Positions 14,073 to 23,660 of a DNA stretch of 64,000 nucleotides are shown piece after piece. The stretch lies in contig NZ_UIDD01000003.1 in the NCBI RefSeq assembly GCF_900497695.1, forward strand, positions 230,234 to 294,233, written 5' to 3'. Within the stretch, counting starts at the first letter, position 1, and each line of letters opens with the position of its first letter. The position numbers and the translations under genes are program-made. Source of the DNA: Pseudomonas wadenswilerensis (GTDB taxonomy: Bacteria; Pseudomonadota; Gammaproteobacteria; Pseudomonadales; Pseudomonadaceae). A model generated the notes under the pieces. The model was not told where the DNA came from and ran no database searches. It worked only from the letters and a program-made list of their open reading frames with translations.

Positions 14073-14122
14073 ACGCCGGTATTCAACGGCGTATCAGGGA
14101 TGGGCGCTTTGCCCATTTTTTA
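14073..14122 (+). promoter_or_regulatory. rimP leader: hairpin plus second terminator
   Basis: ACGCCG/CGGCGT (14073-14092) is followed by ATGGGC (14100-14105) pairing with GCCCAT (14111-14116) and a run of T. This is a second intrinsic terminator, only about 28 bases before the rimP start and after the one that ends tRNA-fMet. Its place ahead of the operon that encodes NusA suggests attenuation or autoregulation; that role is inferred. Confidence 0.6.
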
Positions 14123-14150
14123 TTTGCATAGCATGCACGAGGGGGTTCAG

Positions 14151-14609
14151 GTGTCGAGCAAGCTAGAACAGTTGCAGGCCTTGTTGGCCCCGGTGGTCGA
14201 GGCTCTTGGCTATCAATGCTGGGGGATCGAATTCATCTCTCAAGGCAAACATTCGGTCCTGCGGATTTATATCGATAAAGAAGATGGCGTGCTTGTTGAT
14301 GACTGCGCAAAAGTCAGTCACCAGGCCAGCGCGATCCTCGATGTCGAAGACCCGATCACTTCCGAATATACCCTTGAAGTGTCCTCTCCTGGCATGGATC
14401 GCCCGCTGTTCACCTTGGAACAGTTTGCTTCGCATGCCGGCGAACAAGTGAAGATCAAGCTGCGTACGCCCTTTGAAGGTCGTCGTAACTTTCAGGGCCT
14501 TCTCCGTGGCGTGGAGGAGCAGGATGTTGTGGTCCAGGTAGACAACAACGAATTCCTGTTGCCGATCGATTCGATCGACAAGGCCAACATTATTCCCAGT
14601 TTTGACTGA
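14151..14609 (+). CDS. rimP: Ribosome maturation factor RimP
   Basis: RimP is needed for maturation of the 30S subunit. From GTG 14151 it is 152 residues and starts [17 protein letters not shown]. The AGGGGG ribosome site at 14140-14145 decides this start; an in-frame ATG at 14133 lacks such a site. The N-terminal domain ends in SSPGMDRPL, and the SH3-like C-terminal domain contains [14 protein letters not shown]. It is the first protein gene of the rimP-nusA-infB cluster. Confidence 0.95.
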   Translation: MSSKLEQLQALLAPVVEALGYQCWGIEFISQGKHSVLRIYIDKEDGVLVDDCAKVSHQASAILDVEDPITSEYTLEVSSPGMDRPLFTLEQFASHAGEQVKIKLRTPFEGRRNFQGLLRGVEEQDVVVQVDNNEFLLPIDSIDKANIIPSFD

Positions 14610-14668
14610 GACGTGCCGGATCCCGCGGACCGCGCGGATCCAATGGCTTGCGAAAGGCGAGGCGTACG

Positions 14669-16150
14669 ATGAGCAAAGAAGTACTGCTGGTTGTTGAGTC
14701 GGTATCGAACGAAAAGGGCGTACCGGCCGGCGTAATTTTTGAAGCGCTGGAAGTGGCTCTGGCCACTGCAACCAAAAAACGTTTTGACGACGAAGTCGAC
14801 CTGCGTGTGGAAATCAACCGCCACACCGGTAGCTACGAAACCTTCCGTCGCTGGACTGTCGTCGAAGAAAAGGATCTGGACGATCCGGCGATCGAAGTGT
14901 GGCCAGCGAAGATTCAGGACACCCATCCTGAAGCTAAAGTCGGTGACGTGATCGAAGAGAAGATCGAGTCGATCGAGTTCGGCCGTATTGCCGCCCAGAC
15001 CGCCAAGCAAGTCATCGTCCAGAAGGTCCGTGAAGCCGAGCGCGCTCAAGTGGTAGATGCCTACCGCGAGCGTCTGGGCGAGATCATCTCCGGTACCGTC
15101 AAGAAGGTCACCCGTGACAACGTCATCGTTGACCTGGGCAACAACGCCGAAGCGTTGCTGGCCCGTGAAGACATCATCTCCCGCGAGACTTTCCGTGTCG
15201 GTGTGCGCCTGCGTGCACTGCTCAAGGAAATCCGCACCGAGAACCGCGGCCCGCAGTTGATCCTGTCGCGTACCGCGCCACAGATGCTGATCGAGCTGTT
15301 CCGCATCGAAGTGCCGGAAATCGCCGAGGGCCTGATCGAAGTCATGGCCGCGTCCCGTGATCCGGGTTCGCGCGCCAAGATCGCCGTACGCTCCAAAGAC
15401 AAACGCATTGACCCGCAAGGTGCCTGTATCGGCATGCGCGGTTCGCGTGTCCAGGCAGTGTCCGGCGAACTGGGTGGCGAGCGCGTGGATATCGTCCTCT
15501 GGGACGACAACCCTGCACAGTTCGTCATCAACGCCATGTCGCCGGCTGAAGTCGCGGCGATCATCGTCGATGAAGACGCCCACGCCATGGACATCGCCGT
15601 GGGTGCCGACAACCTGGCCCAGGCGATTGGCCGTGGTGGCCAGAACGTGCGCCTGGCCAGTCAGTTGACCGGCTGGACCCTGAACGTGATGACCGAATCG
15701 GACATCCAGGCCAAGCAGCAAGCTGAAACCGGTGACATCCTGCGCAACTTCATCGACGAGCTGGAAGTCGACGAAGAACTGGCACAGGTGCTGGTCGATG
15801 AAGGCTTCACCAGCCTGGAAGAGATTGCCTACGTACCGCTGGAAGAAATGCTCAACATCGACGGCTTTGACGAAGACATCGTCAACGAGCTTCGTGCTCG
15901 CGCCAAGGATCGCCTGTTGACCAAAGCCATCGCTACTGAGGAAAAGCTGGCAGACGCCCATCCGGCCGAAGACCTGCTCTCGCTTGAGGGTATGGACAAG
16001 GATTTGGCGATGGAACTGGCGGTGCGCGGCGTAGTTACCCGCGAAGACCTGGCCGAGCAGTCGATTGATGACCTGCTCGACATCGACGGCATCGACCAAG
16101 AGCGTGCCGGCAAGTTGATCATGGCCGCCCGAGCCCACTGGTTCGAGTAA
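14669..16150 (+). CDS. nusA: Transcription termination/antitermination factor NusA
   Basis: NusA binds RNA polymerase and modulates pausing, termination and rRNA antitermination. From ATG 14669 it is 493 residues: an N-terminal polymerase-binding domain, an S1 domain around residues 135-200, two KH domains ([14 protein letters not shown], then [13 protein letters not shown]), and two C-terminal acidic repeats ([18 protein letters not shown] and [19 protein letters not shown]). The gap to rimP contains a near-palindrome with GGATCC arms. infB follows after 27 bases. Confidence 0.97.
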   Translation: MSKEVLLVVESVSNEKGVPAGVIFEALEVALATATKKRFDDEVDLRVEINRHTGSYETFRRWTVVEEKDLDDPAIEVWPAKIQDTHPEAKVGDVIEEKIESIEFGRIAAQTAKQVIVQKVREAERAQVVDAYRERLGEIISGTVKKVTRDNVIVDLGNNAEALLAREDIISRETFRVGVRLRALLKEIRTENRGPQLILSRTAPQMLIELFRIEVPEIAEGLIEVMAASRDPGSRAKIAVRSKDKRIDPQGACIGMRGSRVQAVSGELGGERVDIVLWDDNPAQFVINAMSPAEVAAIIVDEDAHAMDIAVGADNLAQAIGRGGQNVRLASQLTGWTLNVMTESDIQAKQQAETGDILRNFIDELEVDEELAQVLVDEGFTSLEEIAYVPLEEMLNIDGFDEDIVNELRARAKDRLLTKAIATEEKLADAHPAEDLLSLEGMDKDLAMELAVRGVVTREDLAEQSIDDLLDIDGIDQERAGKLIMAARAHWFE

Positions 16151-16177
16151 TTAGGCGCGGCCTGAGGAGAGAAGTGC

Positions 16178-18685
16178 ATGACGCAAGTCACGGTGAAAGA
16201 ATTGGCCCAAGAGGTCGCTGCACCGGTAGAGCGCCTGCTGCAGCAGATGCGTGAGGCAGGTCTGCCGCACACCGACGCCGGTCAGGTAGTGACCGACAAT
16301 GAGAAGCAGGCATTGCTGGCTCATTTGAAGAGCAGCCACAAGGCAAAAGTGGAAGAGCCGCGCAAGATCACCTTGCAGCGCAAAACCACCAGCACCCTGC
16401 GTGTCGCCGGTAGCAAGAGCATCAGCGTAGAAGTACGCAAGAAGAAAGTATTCGTTCAGCGCAGCCCGGAAGAAATCCAGGCCGAGCAGAAGCGCGAGCT
16501 GGAAGAGCGCCGTGCAGCGGAAAACGCTGCCCGTGAAAAAGCCGATGGCGAAGCACGTCAGCGTGCCGAGGAAGAAGCCCGTCGTCAGCCAGCCGCTGCG
16601 TCTGCCGCGCCGGCTGCTGCCGCTCCGGCTCCGGCTGCAGCGCCAGTGATCCAGGCCGCCGCGGACGCCGCTCCGGCACCGGTTGCCGACCGCAAGAAAG
16701 ACGACGTGCGTCGCAGCGACAAGTCGCGTGACGACGAGCGTCGTGGCGGCGAGCGCCGCAACGAAGCGCCGCGCGTTTCGGTCAAGGTCAAGGAAAAGGA
16801 AAAGGCGCCTACCCCGCGTGCCGCTCCGCGTACCACCGACGAAGAAAGCGATGGCTTCCGTCGTGGTGGCCGTGGCAAGGGCAAGCCGAAGAAGCGCAAC
16901 GCCCATGGCTTCCAGAACCCGACCGGTCCGGTTGTCCGCGACGTGCAGATCGGCGAGACCATCACGGTTTCCGACCTGGCCAACCAGATGTCCGTCAAGG
17001 GCGCTGAAGTGGTCAAGTTCATGTTCAAACTGGGCACTCCGGTGACCATCAACCAGGTGCTCGACCAGGAGACAGCTCAGCTGATCGCCGAAGAGCTGGG
17101 CCACAAGGTCACCCTGGTCAGCGACACCGCCCTGGAAGATTCCCTGGCTGAGTCGTTGAAGTTCGAAGGCGAGACCTTCTCCCGTGCACCAGTCGTGACC
17201 GTAATGGGCCACGTTGACCACGGTAAGACCTCGCTGCTCGACTACATCCGTCGTGCCAAGGTTGCTGCTGGCGAAGCCGGTGGTATTACCCAGCACATCG
17301 GTGCGTACCACGTGGAAACCGACCGCGGCATGGTCACCTTCCTCGACACCCCGGGTCACGCCGCGTTTACCGCCATGCGTGCCCGTGGTGCCAAGGCGAC
17401 CGACATCGTGATCCTGGTGGTTGCAGCGGACGACGGCGTGATGCCGCAAACCCGCGAAGCGGTCCAGCACGCCAAGGCTGCCGGTGTTCCGCTGGTCGTG
17501 GCGGTGAACAAGATCGACAAGCCAGGTGCTGACCTCGATCGTATCCGTAACGAGCTGTCCGTCGAAGGCGTCACTTCCGAGGACTGGGGTGGCGACACTC
17601 CGTTCGTCAAGGTGTCGGCGAAGATGGGTACCGGTGTCGACGAACTGCTCGAAGCCGTTCTGCTGCAAGCCGAGATCCTCGAGCTCAAGGCCACTCCATC
17701 GGCCCCGGGTCGTGGTGTAGTGGTCGAGTCGCGCCTGGACAAGGGCCGTGGCCCGGTGGCTACCGTGCTGGTTCAGGACGGTACCCTGCGTCAGGGCGAC
17801 ATGGTTCTGTGCGGTTCGAACTATGGCCGTGTACGGGCCATGCTCGACGAAAACGGCAAGCCTGTTAAGGAAGCCGGCCCGTCGATCCCGGTCGAGATTC
17901 TCGGCCTGGATGGCACTCCGGACGCCGGTGACGAGCTGTCGGTAGTGGCTGACGAGAAGAAAGCCCGTGAAGTTGCCCTGTTCCGTCAAGGCAAGTTCCG
18001 CGAGGTCAAACTGGCTCGCGCTCACGCTGGCAAACTCGAGAACATCTTCGAGAACATGGGCCAGGAAGAGAAGAAGACCCTCAACATCGTGCTCAAGTCC
18101 GATGTTCGTGGTTCTCTCGAGGCCCTGCAGGGCTCCCTGAGCGGCCTGGGCAACGACGAAGTACAGGTTCGCGTGATTGGCGGCGGCGTCGGTGGTATCA
18201 CCGAGAGCGATGCCAACCTGGCCCTGGCTTCCAATGCAGTACTGTTCGGCTTCAACGTGCGTGCCGATGCCGGCGCGCGCAAGATCGTCGAGCAGGAAGG
18301 TCTGGATATGCGTTACTACAACGTGATCTACGACATCATTGAAGACGTCAAGAAAGCCCTGACCGGTATGCTCGGCAGCGATGTTCGCGAGAACATCCTG
18401 GGTATCGCCGAAGTGCGTGACGTGTTCCGTTCGCCGAAGTTCGGCGCCATCGCCGGCTGCATGGTCGTCGAGGGTGTGGTCTACCGCAACCGTCCGATCC
18501 GCGTACTGCGCGAGGACGTGGTGATCTTCGAAGGCGAGCTGGAATCGCTGCGTCGCTTCAAGGACGATGCGTCCGAAGTACGTGCCGGCATGGAATGCGG
18601 TATCGGCGTCAAGAGCTACAACGACGTCAAGGTCGGCGACAAGATCGAAGTCTTCGAGAAAGTCCAAGTGGCTCGTACGCTCTAA
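16178..18685 (+). CDS. infB: Translation initiation factor IF-2
   Basis: IF-2 is the GTPase that brings fMet-tRNA to the 30S subunit and promotes subunit joining. The 835-residue protein has an N-terminal IF2N domain, a long charged Ala/Pro-rich linker (about residues 100-240), a second IF2N module, then the G-domain: GHVDHGKT at 344-351, DTPGHAAF and NKID. The beta-barrel and C-terminal domains that bind fMet-tRNA follow. Shorter isoforms from internal starts are known in E. coli; I could not identify one here. rbfA begins 121 bases later. Confidence 0.98.
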   Translation: MTQVTVKELAQEVAAPVERLLQQMREAGLPHTDAGQVVTDNEKQALLAHLKSSHKAKVEEPRKITLQRKTTSTLRVAGSKSISVEVRKKKVFVQRSPEEIQAEQKRELEERRAAENAAREKADGEARQRAEEEARRQPAAASAAPAAAAPAPAAAPVIQAAADAAPAPVADRKKDDVRRSDKSRDDERRGGERRNEAPRVSVKVKEKEKAPTPRAAPRTTDEESDGFRRGGRGKGKPKKRNAHGFQNPTGPVVRDVQIGETITVSDLANQMSVKGAEVVKFMFKLGTPVTINQVLDQETAQLIAEELGHKVTLVSDTALEDSLAESLKFEGETFSRAPVVTVMGHVDHGKTSLLDYIRRAKVAAGEAGGITQHIGAYHVETDRGMVTFLDTPGHAAFTAMRARGAKATDIVILVVAADDGVMPQTREAVQHAKAAGVPLVVAVNKIDKPGADLDRIRNELSVEGVTSEDWGGDTPFVKVSAKMGTGVDELLEAVLLQAEILELKATPSAPGRGVVVESRLDKGRGPVATVLVQDGTLRQGDMVLCGSNYGRVRAMLDENGKPVKEAGPSIPVEILGLDGTPDAGDELSVVADEKKAREVALFRQGKFREVKLARAHAGKLENIFENMGQEEKKTLNIVLKSDVRGSLEALQGSLSGLGNDEVQVRVIGGGVGGITESDANLALASNAVLFGFNVRADAGARKIVEQEGLDMRYYNVIYDIIEDVKKALTGMLGSDVRENILGIAEVRDVFRSPKFGAIAGCMVVEGVVYRNRPIRVLREDVVIFEGELESLRRFKDDASEVRAGMECGIGVKSYNDVKVGDKIEVFEKVQVARTL

Positions 18686-18746
18686 GCCGCGAGCATGGGA
18701 ACCGCCAATTGTCCGCCCCAGGGCGTCGCTTGGCGGCTCTGAACGC

Positions 18747-18780
18747 AACGCCCGGTCCGGCTCTAGCCTGGCCGGGCGTT
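18747..18780 (+). other. Hairpin between infB and rbfA
   Basis: AACGCCCGG (18747-18755) is perfectly complementary to CCGGGCGTT (18772-18780). Only a short T stretch follows, so it may be a partial terminator or a processing site inside the operon. Confidence 0.5.
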
Positions 18781-18806
18781 TGCCGCTTTAGTTACAGGTA
18801 GCAAAA

Positions 18807-19208
18807 ATGGCAAAAGAATATAGCCGTACCCAACGCATTGGCGATCAGATTCAGCGCGAGCTGGCTCAGTTGATCCGTCGTGAAGTCAAAGACCCGCGTG
18901 TCGGCGTGGTCACCATTACCGCTGTAGATGTCAGCCGCGATGTCGGCCATGCCAAGGTGTTCATCACCTCCATGGGCCAGGAAGGCGCGGAAGACATCAA
19001 GCAGACCCTCAAGGTGCTCAACGGCGCGGCCAGTTTCCTGCGCGTGCACCTGGGCAAGGAAATGCAACTGCGCAGCGTGCCGCAACTGCATTTCCACTAT
19101 GACGAGAGCATCAGTCGCGGTGCCCACCTGTCGGCCCTGATTGAACGCGCCGTCGCCGAAGACAAGCTGCACCAGGCTTCCGACACGCCCCTGGACACCA
19201 AGGAGTAA
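18807..19208 (+). CDS. rbfA: 30S ribosome-binding factor RbfA
   Basis: RbfA binds the 30S subunit near the 5' helix of 16S rRNA and assists its late maturation. The 133-residue KH-like protein begins [19 protein letters not shown] and has the conserved stretch [17 protein letters not shown] and the C-terminal core [14 protein letters not shown]. truB follows after three bases, matching the conserved infB-rbfA-truB-rpsO-pnp order. Confidence 0.97.
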   Translation: MAKEYSRTQRIGDQIQRELAQLIRREVKDPRVGVVTITAVDVSRDVGHAKVFITSMGQEGAEDIKQTLKVLNGAASFLRVHLGKEMQLRSVPQLHFHYDESISRGAHLSALIERAVAEDKLHQASDTPLDTKE

Positions 19209-19211
19209 GCG

Positions 19212-20129
19212 GTGGCTCAGGTCAAGCGTATCCGTCGTAACGTCAGCGGCATCATCCTGCTCGACAAGCCGTTGGGGTTCACTTCCAACGCTGCCTTGCA
19301 GAAGGTCCGCTGGCTGCTCAACGCCGAAAAGGCCGGGCACACCGGTAGCCTCGATCCACTGGCCAGTGGCGTGCTGCCACTGTGCTTCGGTGAGGCGACC
19401 AAGTTCTCGCAGTACCTGCTCGATTCCGACAAGGGCTACGAGACGGTCATGCAACTGGGTCAGACCACCACCACCGGCGACGCCGAAGGTGAAGTGCTGA
19501 AAACCCGTGACGTGACCGTTGGTCGCGCCGATATCGAAGCGGTTTTGCCACAATTTCGTGGTCAAATCAGTCAGATACCGCCGATGTACTCGGCCCTCAA
19601 GCGTGACGGCCAGCCGCTGTACAAGCTGGCCCGTGCAGGTGAAGTAGTGGAGCGCGAGGCGCGTTCTGTTACTATTAACCGCTTGGAATTGCTCGAGTGC
19701 GAAGGCACCCGTGTCCGGCTGTCGGTCGGCTGCAGCAAAGGCACCTACATCCGCACCCTGGTCGAGGACATCGGCGAGGTGCTCGGTTGCGGGGCCTATG
19801 TCGCCCAACTGCGTCGCACACACGCCGGTCCTTTCGAGCTGGCCCAGACCGTGACCCTCGAAGAACTCGAAGCGGTCCACGCCGAAGGTGGTAACGAAGC
19901 GGTCGATCGCTTCCTGATGCCATCGGACAGCGGTCTGCAGGACTGGCCACTGTTGCAGTTCTCCGAGCACAGTGCGTTCTACTGGCTGAATGGTCAGCCG
20001 GTCAGAGCCCCCGACGCGCCGAAGTTCGGCATGGTCCGGGTACAGGATCACAATGGTCGCTTCATCGGTATCGGTGAAGTGAGCGAAGACGGGCGCATCG
20101 CGCCGCGTCGCTTGATTCGGTCAGAATGA
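19212..20129 (+). CDS. truB: tRNA pseudouridine-55 synthase
   Basis: TruB makes pseudouridine 55 in the T-loop of nearly all tRNAs. The 305-residue protein has the catalytic Asp48 in [16 protein letters not shown], the same number as in E. coli, the substrate-binding YSALKRDG stretch and a C-terminal PUA-like domain ([17 protein letters not shown]). The start is GTG at 19212, three bases after rbfA, preceded by AAGGAG inside the rbfA end. Confidence 0.97.
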   Translation: MAQVKRIRRNVSGIILLDKPLGFTSNAALQKVRWLLNAEKAGHTGSLDPLASGVLPLCFGEATKFSQYLLDSDKGYETVMQLGQTTTTGDAEGEVLKTRDVTVGRADIEAVLPQFRGQISQIPPMYSALKRDGQPLYKLARAGEVVEREARSVTINRLELLECEGTRVRLSVGCSKGTYIRTLVEDIGEVLGCGAYVAQLRRTHAGPFELAQTVTLEELEAVHAEGGNEAVDRFLMPSDSGLQDWPLLQFSEHSAFYWLNGQPVRAPDAPKFGMVRVQDHNGRFIGIGEVSEDGRIAPRRLIRSE

Positions 20130-20218
20130 TCGAAACCTTCAGTGTCAGGTTCAGGCCTGGTACTGGTGGTAAAGAGGATGGCTGTTAATAGGCACGGTCA
20201 CGCCTCACTTTATGAATA

Positions 20219-20263
20219 CAGGGAGCAGTCCCTGGCCTATTGGAAACCGTTTGTTCGGTTTCC
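20219..20263 (+). promoter_or_regulatory. rpsO leader hairpins
   Basis: Two stems lie immediately before the rpsO ribosome site: CAGGGA/TCCCTG (20219-20234) and GGAAACCG/CGGTTTCC (20242-20263). S15 represses its own translation in several bacteria by binding a structured leader; these hairpins are candidates for that role, which is not proven by the sequence. Confidence 0.5.
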
Positions 20264-20282
20264 CTTGATTTGGAGAAGCCAG

Positions 20283-20552
20283 ATGGCACTCAGCGTTGAA
20301 GAAAAAGCAAAGATCGTTGGCGAATACCAGCAAGCCGCCGGTGACACCGGTAGCCCAGAAGTGCAAGTTGCACTGCTGACCGCCAACATCAACAAGCTGC
20401 AAGGCCACTTCAAGGCCAACGGCAAAGACCACCACTCCCGTCGTGGTCTGATCCGCATGGTTAACCAGCGTCGCAAGCTGCTGGACTACCTGAAAGGCAA
20501 GGACACCACTCGTTACAGCGCCCTGATCGGTCGTCTGGGTCTGCGTCGCTAA
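20283..20552 (+). CDS. rpsO: 30S ribosomal protein S15
   Basis: S15 is a primary binder of 16S rRNA helices 20-22 and forms an intersubunit bridge. The 89-residue protein is standard: [16 protein letters not shown], then [13 protein letters not shown] and the signature [29 protein letters not shown] before ATG 20283 sets the start. It is followed by a 250-base region with processing hairpins ahead of pnp. Confidence 0.98.
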   Translation: MALSVEEKAKIVGEYQQAAGDTGSPEVQVALLTANINKLQGHFKANGKDHHSRRGLIRMVNQRRKLLDYLKGKDTTRYSALIGRLGLRR

Positions 20553-20578
20553 TAGCGGCCTGGCCAGTGGTGTGCACG

Positions 20579-20630
20579 GCGTGCTGCAGTCACCAGGCGG
20601 AGCCTTTGGCCCCCGTGCTGGTGAGCACGC
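20579..20630 (+). other. Stem-loop in the rpsO-pnp gap, candidate RNase III site
   Basis: GCGTGCT (20579-20585) can pair with AGCACGC (20624-20630), or the right arm can form a tight local hairpin CGTGCT-GGTG-AGCACG (20614-20629). In E. coli a double-stranded leader of pnp is cut by RNase III and used for PNPase autoregulation. The position fits, but the role is inferred. Confidence 0.45.
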
Positions 20631-20802
20631 CTTGCGTATCTATGAGGTTGGCTGTCTGTCTCGCCTGAGCGGTTTACCGCAAGGGCAGGGCAGGCTTCCA
20701 ACCTCTAGTTTTATCTGGACTGCCAACAGGGCCGATTCCCTGTTCTGCCCAAGAATTCGCAAGAACCAGTTCCCCCAGAGCCACTGAAAAAGGTAGGAAA
20801 CC

Positions 20803-22908
20803 GTGAACCCGGTAATCAAGAAATTCCAATTCGGTCAATCGACCGTTACCCTCGAGACGGGCCGTATTGCTCGTCAAGCGTCCGGCGCCGTATTGGTCAC
20901 CGTCGACAACGATGTCACCGTACTGGTGACCGTGGTCGGTGCCAAACAGGCCGATCCAGGCAAAGGCTTCTTCCCCCTGTCCGTTCACTATCAGGAAAAG
21001 ACCTACGCCGCCGGCAAGATCCCTGGTGGTTTCTTCAAGCGTGAAGGCCGTCCTTCCGAGAAAGAAACCCTGACCTCGCGACTGATCGACCGTCCGATCC
21101 GTCCGCTGTTCCCTGAAGGCTTCATGAACGAAGTGCAGGTTGTCTGCACCGTCGTTTCCACCAGCAAGAAGACCGATCCGGACATCGCTGCGATGATCGG
21201 TACCTCGGCTGCCCTGGCCATCTCCGGCATTCCGTTCGAAGGCCCGATTGGCGCCGCCCGCGTAGCTTTCCACGAAAGCACCGGCTACCTGCTGAACCCG
21301 ACCTACGAGCAACTGGCTGCCTCGAGCCTGGACATGGTCGTTGCCGGTACCTCCGACGCCGTACTGATGGTTGAATCGGAAGCCAAAGAGCTGACCGAAG
21401 ACCAGATGCTGGGCGCCGTACTGTTCGCTCACGACGAATTCCAGGCCGTGATCCAGGCTGTCAAAGAGCTGGCCGCCGAAGCTGCCAAGCCGACTTGGGA
21501 CTGGACTGCCAAGGCCGAGAACACCCCACTGCTGAGCGCCATCCGTGGCGAATTCGGTGCTGCGGTTTCCGACGCCTACACCATCACCGTCAAGGCTGAC
21601 CGTTACACTCGCCTGGGTGAACTGCGCGAGCAAGTGATCGCCAAGTTCTCCGGTGAAGAAGGTCAACCTTCGGCTTCCGAAGTCAAAGAAATCTTCGGCG
21701 AAATCGAATACCGCACCGTTCGCGAAAACATCGTCAACGGCAAGCCACGTATCGACGGCCGCGACACCAAGACCGTTCGTCCGCTGAACATCGAAGTCGG
21801 CGTGCTGCCGAAGACCCACGGTTCGGCGCTGTTCACCCGTGGCGAAACCCAGGCCCTGGTCGTTGCAACCCTGGGTACTGCCCGTGATGCCCAGCTGCTG
21901 GACACCCTCGAAGGCGAGAAGAAAGACCCCTTCATGCTGCACTACAACTTCCCGCCGTTCTCGGTGGGCGAGTGTGGCCGCATGGGCGGTGCTGGCCGTC
22001 GCGAAATCGGTCACGGCCGTCTGGCCCGCCGTTCAGTTCAGGCCATGCTGCCTGCCGCTGACGTGTTCCCGTACACCATCCGCGTCGTATCGGAAATCAC
22101 CGAATCCAACGGTTCCAGCTCCATGGCTTCGGTCTGTGGTGCTTCCCTGGCACTGATGGACGCCGGTGTACCGATGAAGGCGCCGGTTGCCGGTATCGCC
22201 ATGGGTCTGGTTAAAGAAGGTGAGAAATTCGCCATTCTGACCGACATCCTCGGTGACGAAGACCACCTGGGCGACATGGACTTCAAGGTAGCCGGTACCG
22301 CCAAGGGTGTTACCGCGCTGCAGATGGACATCAAGATCAACGGTATCACCGAAGAGATCATGGAAATCGCCCTGGGCCAAGCCCTGGAAGCGCGCCTGAA
22401 CATCCTCGGCCAGATGAACCAGATCATTGGTCAGTCCCGTAGCGAACTGTCGGAAAACGCTCCGACCATGATCGCCATGAAGATCGACACCGACAAGATC
22501 CGTGACGTCATCGGTAAAGGCGGCGCGACCATCCGTGCCATCTGCGAAGAAACCAAGGCTTCGATCGACATCGAAGATGACGGTTCGATCAAGATCTTCG
22601 GTGAGACCAAAGACGCCGCTGAAGCTGCTCGTCAGCGCGTTCTGAGCATCACTGCCGAGGCCGAGATCGGCAAGATCTACGTCGGTAAGGTCGAGCGCAT
22701 TGTCGACTTCGGTGCCTTCGTCAACATCCTGCCTGGCAAGGACGGTCTGGTTCACATCTCCATGCTGAGCGATGCTCGCGTCGAGAAAGTGACCGACATC
22801 CTCAAAGAAGGTCAGGAAGTTGAAGTACTGGTACTGGACGTGGACAACCGCGGCCGTATCAAGCTGTCGATCAAGGACGTTGCCGCTGCCAAGGCATCCG
22901 GCGTCTAA
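20803..22908 (+). CDS. pnp: Polyribonucleotide nucleotidyltransferase (PNPase)
   Basis: PNPase degrades RNA phosphorolytically from the 3' end and is a core part of the RNA degradosome. The 701-residue protein has two RNase PH-like domains (the second near [20 protein letters not shown]), an alpha-helical linker, a KH domain ([15 protein letters not shown]) and an S1 domain ([21 protein letters not shown]) at the C-terminus. The start is GTG 20803 after a TAGGAA ribosome site. It closes the rimP-to-pnp cluster. Confidence 0.98.
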   Translation: MNPVIKKFQFGQSTVTLETGRIARQASGAVLVTVDNDVTVLVTVVGAKQADPGKGFFPLSVHYQEKTYAAGKIPGGFFKREGRPSEKETLTSRLIDRPIRPLFPEGFMNEVQVVCTVVSTSKKTDPDIAAMIGTSAALAISGIPFEGPIGAARVAFHESTGYLLNPTYEQLAASSLDMVVAGTSDAVLMVESEAKELTEDQMLGAVLFAHDEFQAVIQAVKELAAEAAKPTWDWTAKAENTPLLSAIRGEFGAAVSDAYTITVKADRYTRLGELREQVIAKFSGEEGQPSASEVKEIFGEIEYRTVRENIVNGKPRIDGRDTKTVRPLNIEVGVLPKTHGSALFTRGETQALVVATLGTARDAQLLDTLEGEKKDPFMLHYNFPPFSVGECGRMGGAGRREIGHGRLARRSVQAMLPAADVFPYTIRVVSEITESNGSSSMASVCGASLALMDAGVPMKAPVAGIAMGLVKEGEKFAILTDILGDEDHLGDMDFKVAGTAKGVTALQMDIKINGITEEIMEIALGQALEARLNILGQMNQIIGQSRSELSENAPTMIAMKIDTDKIRDVIGKGGATIRAICEETKASIDIEDDGSIKIFGETKDAAEAARQRVLSITAEAEIGKIYVGKVERIVDFGAFVNILPGKDGLVHISMLSDARVEKVTDILKEGQEVEVLVLDVDNRGRIKLSIKDVAAAKASGV

Positions 22909-22925
22909 GCACGCAGCTTAAGAAG

Positions 22926-22950
22926 AAGGACCCCTCGGGGTCCTTTTTTT
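22926..22950 (+). terminator. Intrinsic terminator of pnp
   Basis: AAGGACCCC (22926-22934) pairs with GGGGTCCTT (22937-22945) across a two-base apex, followed by further T residues. It is strong, and 18 bases after the pnp stop. Confidence 0.9.
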
Positions 22951-23166
22951 GTGCCTGCGCACAATGTCTTGCGGACTTGCATCTTGCATGCAGGATTTTG
23001 CCACTGCTTGCAAAATGCACGATTCAGGTGTTTGCCTGTTTGTACAAGTGTCTGATTTATAAGGGAAAAATTAATAGCAAAAGCTGGCACAGGCCCTGCA
23101 ACAGTATTCATACCCCTGCTGCCAGGACTGACGGCGCAGACTTTTCGAAAAACAGGAGTGTCTCGT

Positions 23167-23517
23167 ATGAAGAAGTTCGCTATTGCTGCCGCTACTGCCA
23201 CCGCCCTGACCCTGACCATGGCTAACGCGGCATTTGCCCAACAGCCCTCCCAGGCTCCGCTGACCGTTGCTGCTGGTGAAGTTACCAAAGCAAAAGAAGC
23301 GACCTCCGACACCTGGATCACCACCAAGGTCAAAGCTGACCTGATGACCGAGAAAGGCATCCCAGGCACCGACATCAAGGTCGAAACCAACAAAGGCGTG
23401 GTCTCCCTGTCTTCCGATGTTGCCGTGACGGATTCGCAGAAAGACATGGCGGTCGCTATCGCCAAGAAGATCAAAGGCGTTCAAGCCGTCTCGGCTGATG
23501 GCCTGAAAACCAATTAA
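23167..23517 (+). CDS. Periplasmic BON-domain protein, OsmY-like
   Basis: A 116-residue exported protein. MKKFAIAAATATALTLTMAN followed by AAFAQQ is a classic Sec signal, with cleavage after AFA. One BON domain follows (DTWITTKVKADLMTEKGIPGTDIKVET to KKIKGVQAVSADGL). BON domains occur in envelope-stress proteins such as OsmY and are thought to bind phospholipid. ATG 23167 is chosen because CAGGAG ends nine bases before it; a GTG at 23158 abuts that site. The gap upstream contains a 7-base inverted repeat (22995-23016) but no clear promoter. Confidence 0.85.
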   Translation: MKKFAIAAATATALTLTMANAAFAQQPSQAPLTVAAGEVTKAKEATSDTWITTKVKADLMTEKGIPGTDIKVETNKGVVSLSSDVAVTDSQKDMAVAIAKKIKGVQAVSADGLKTN

Positions 23518-23581
23518 TAGTTTGTTCCGACTCGCTGACCTTTCAGGTTCATGCGAACGACCAAAAGGACTTGGTCACTCA

Positions 23582-23615
23582 AAGCCCCGGCACTGGTTGC
23601 CGGGGCTTCTTTTTG
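23582..23615 (+). terminator. Intrinsic terminator after the BON protein
   Basis: AAGCCCCGG (23582-23590) pairs with CCGGGGCTT (23600-23608), followed by CTTTTT. Confidence 0.88.
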
Positions 23616-23625
23616 GGGGCGGTTT

Positions 23626-23652
23626 GTGGGAACGGGCTTGCCCCGCGATAGG
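23626..23652. repeat. Solitary REP-like element
   Basis: The stretch GTGGGAACGGGCTTGCCCCG with GCGATAGG matches the left arm of the REP pair at 42984-43050 (AGGAGCGGGCTTGCCCCGCG). It is a single copy between two convergent genes. Confidence 0.7.
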
Positions 23653-23660
23653 GGCCTACT

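Noticed and set aside
16151..18748. Open frame of about 865 codons opposite infB
   Set aside because: Same shadow effect; the product is low-complexity with no known motif, and infB is certain.
22909..23166. Additional small RNA between pnp and the BON gene
   Set aside because: A short inverted repeat (22995-23016) exists, but no good promoter-terminator pair brackets it beyond the pnp terminator.
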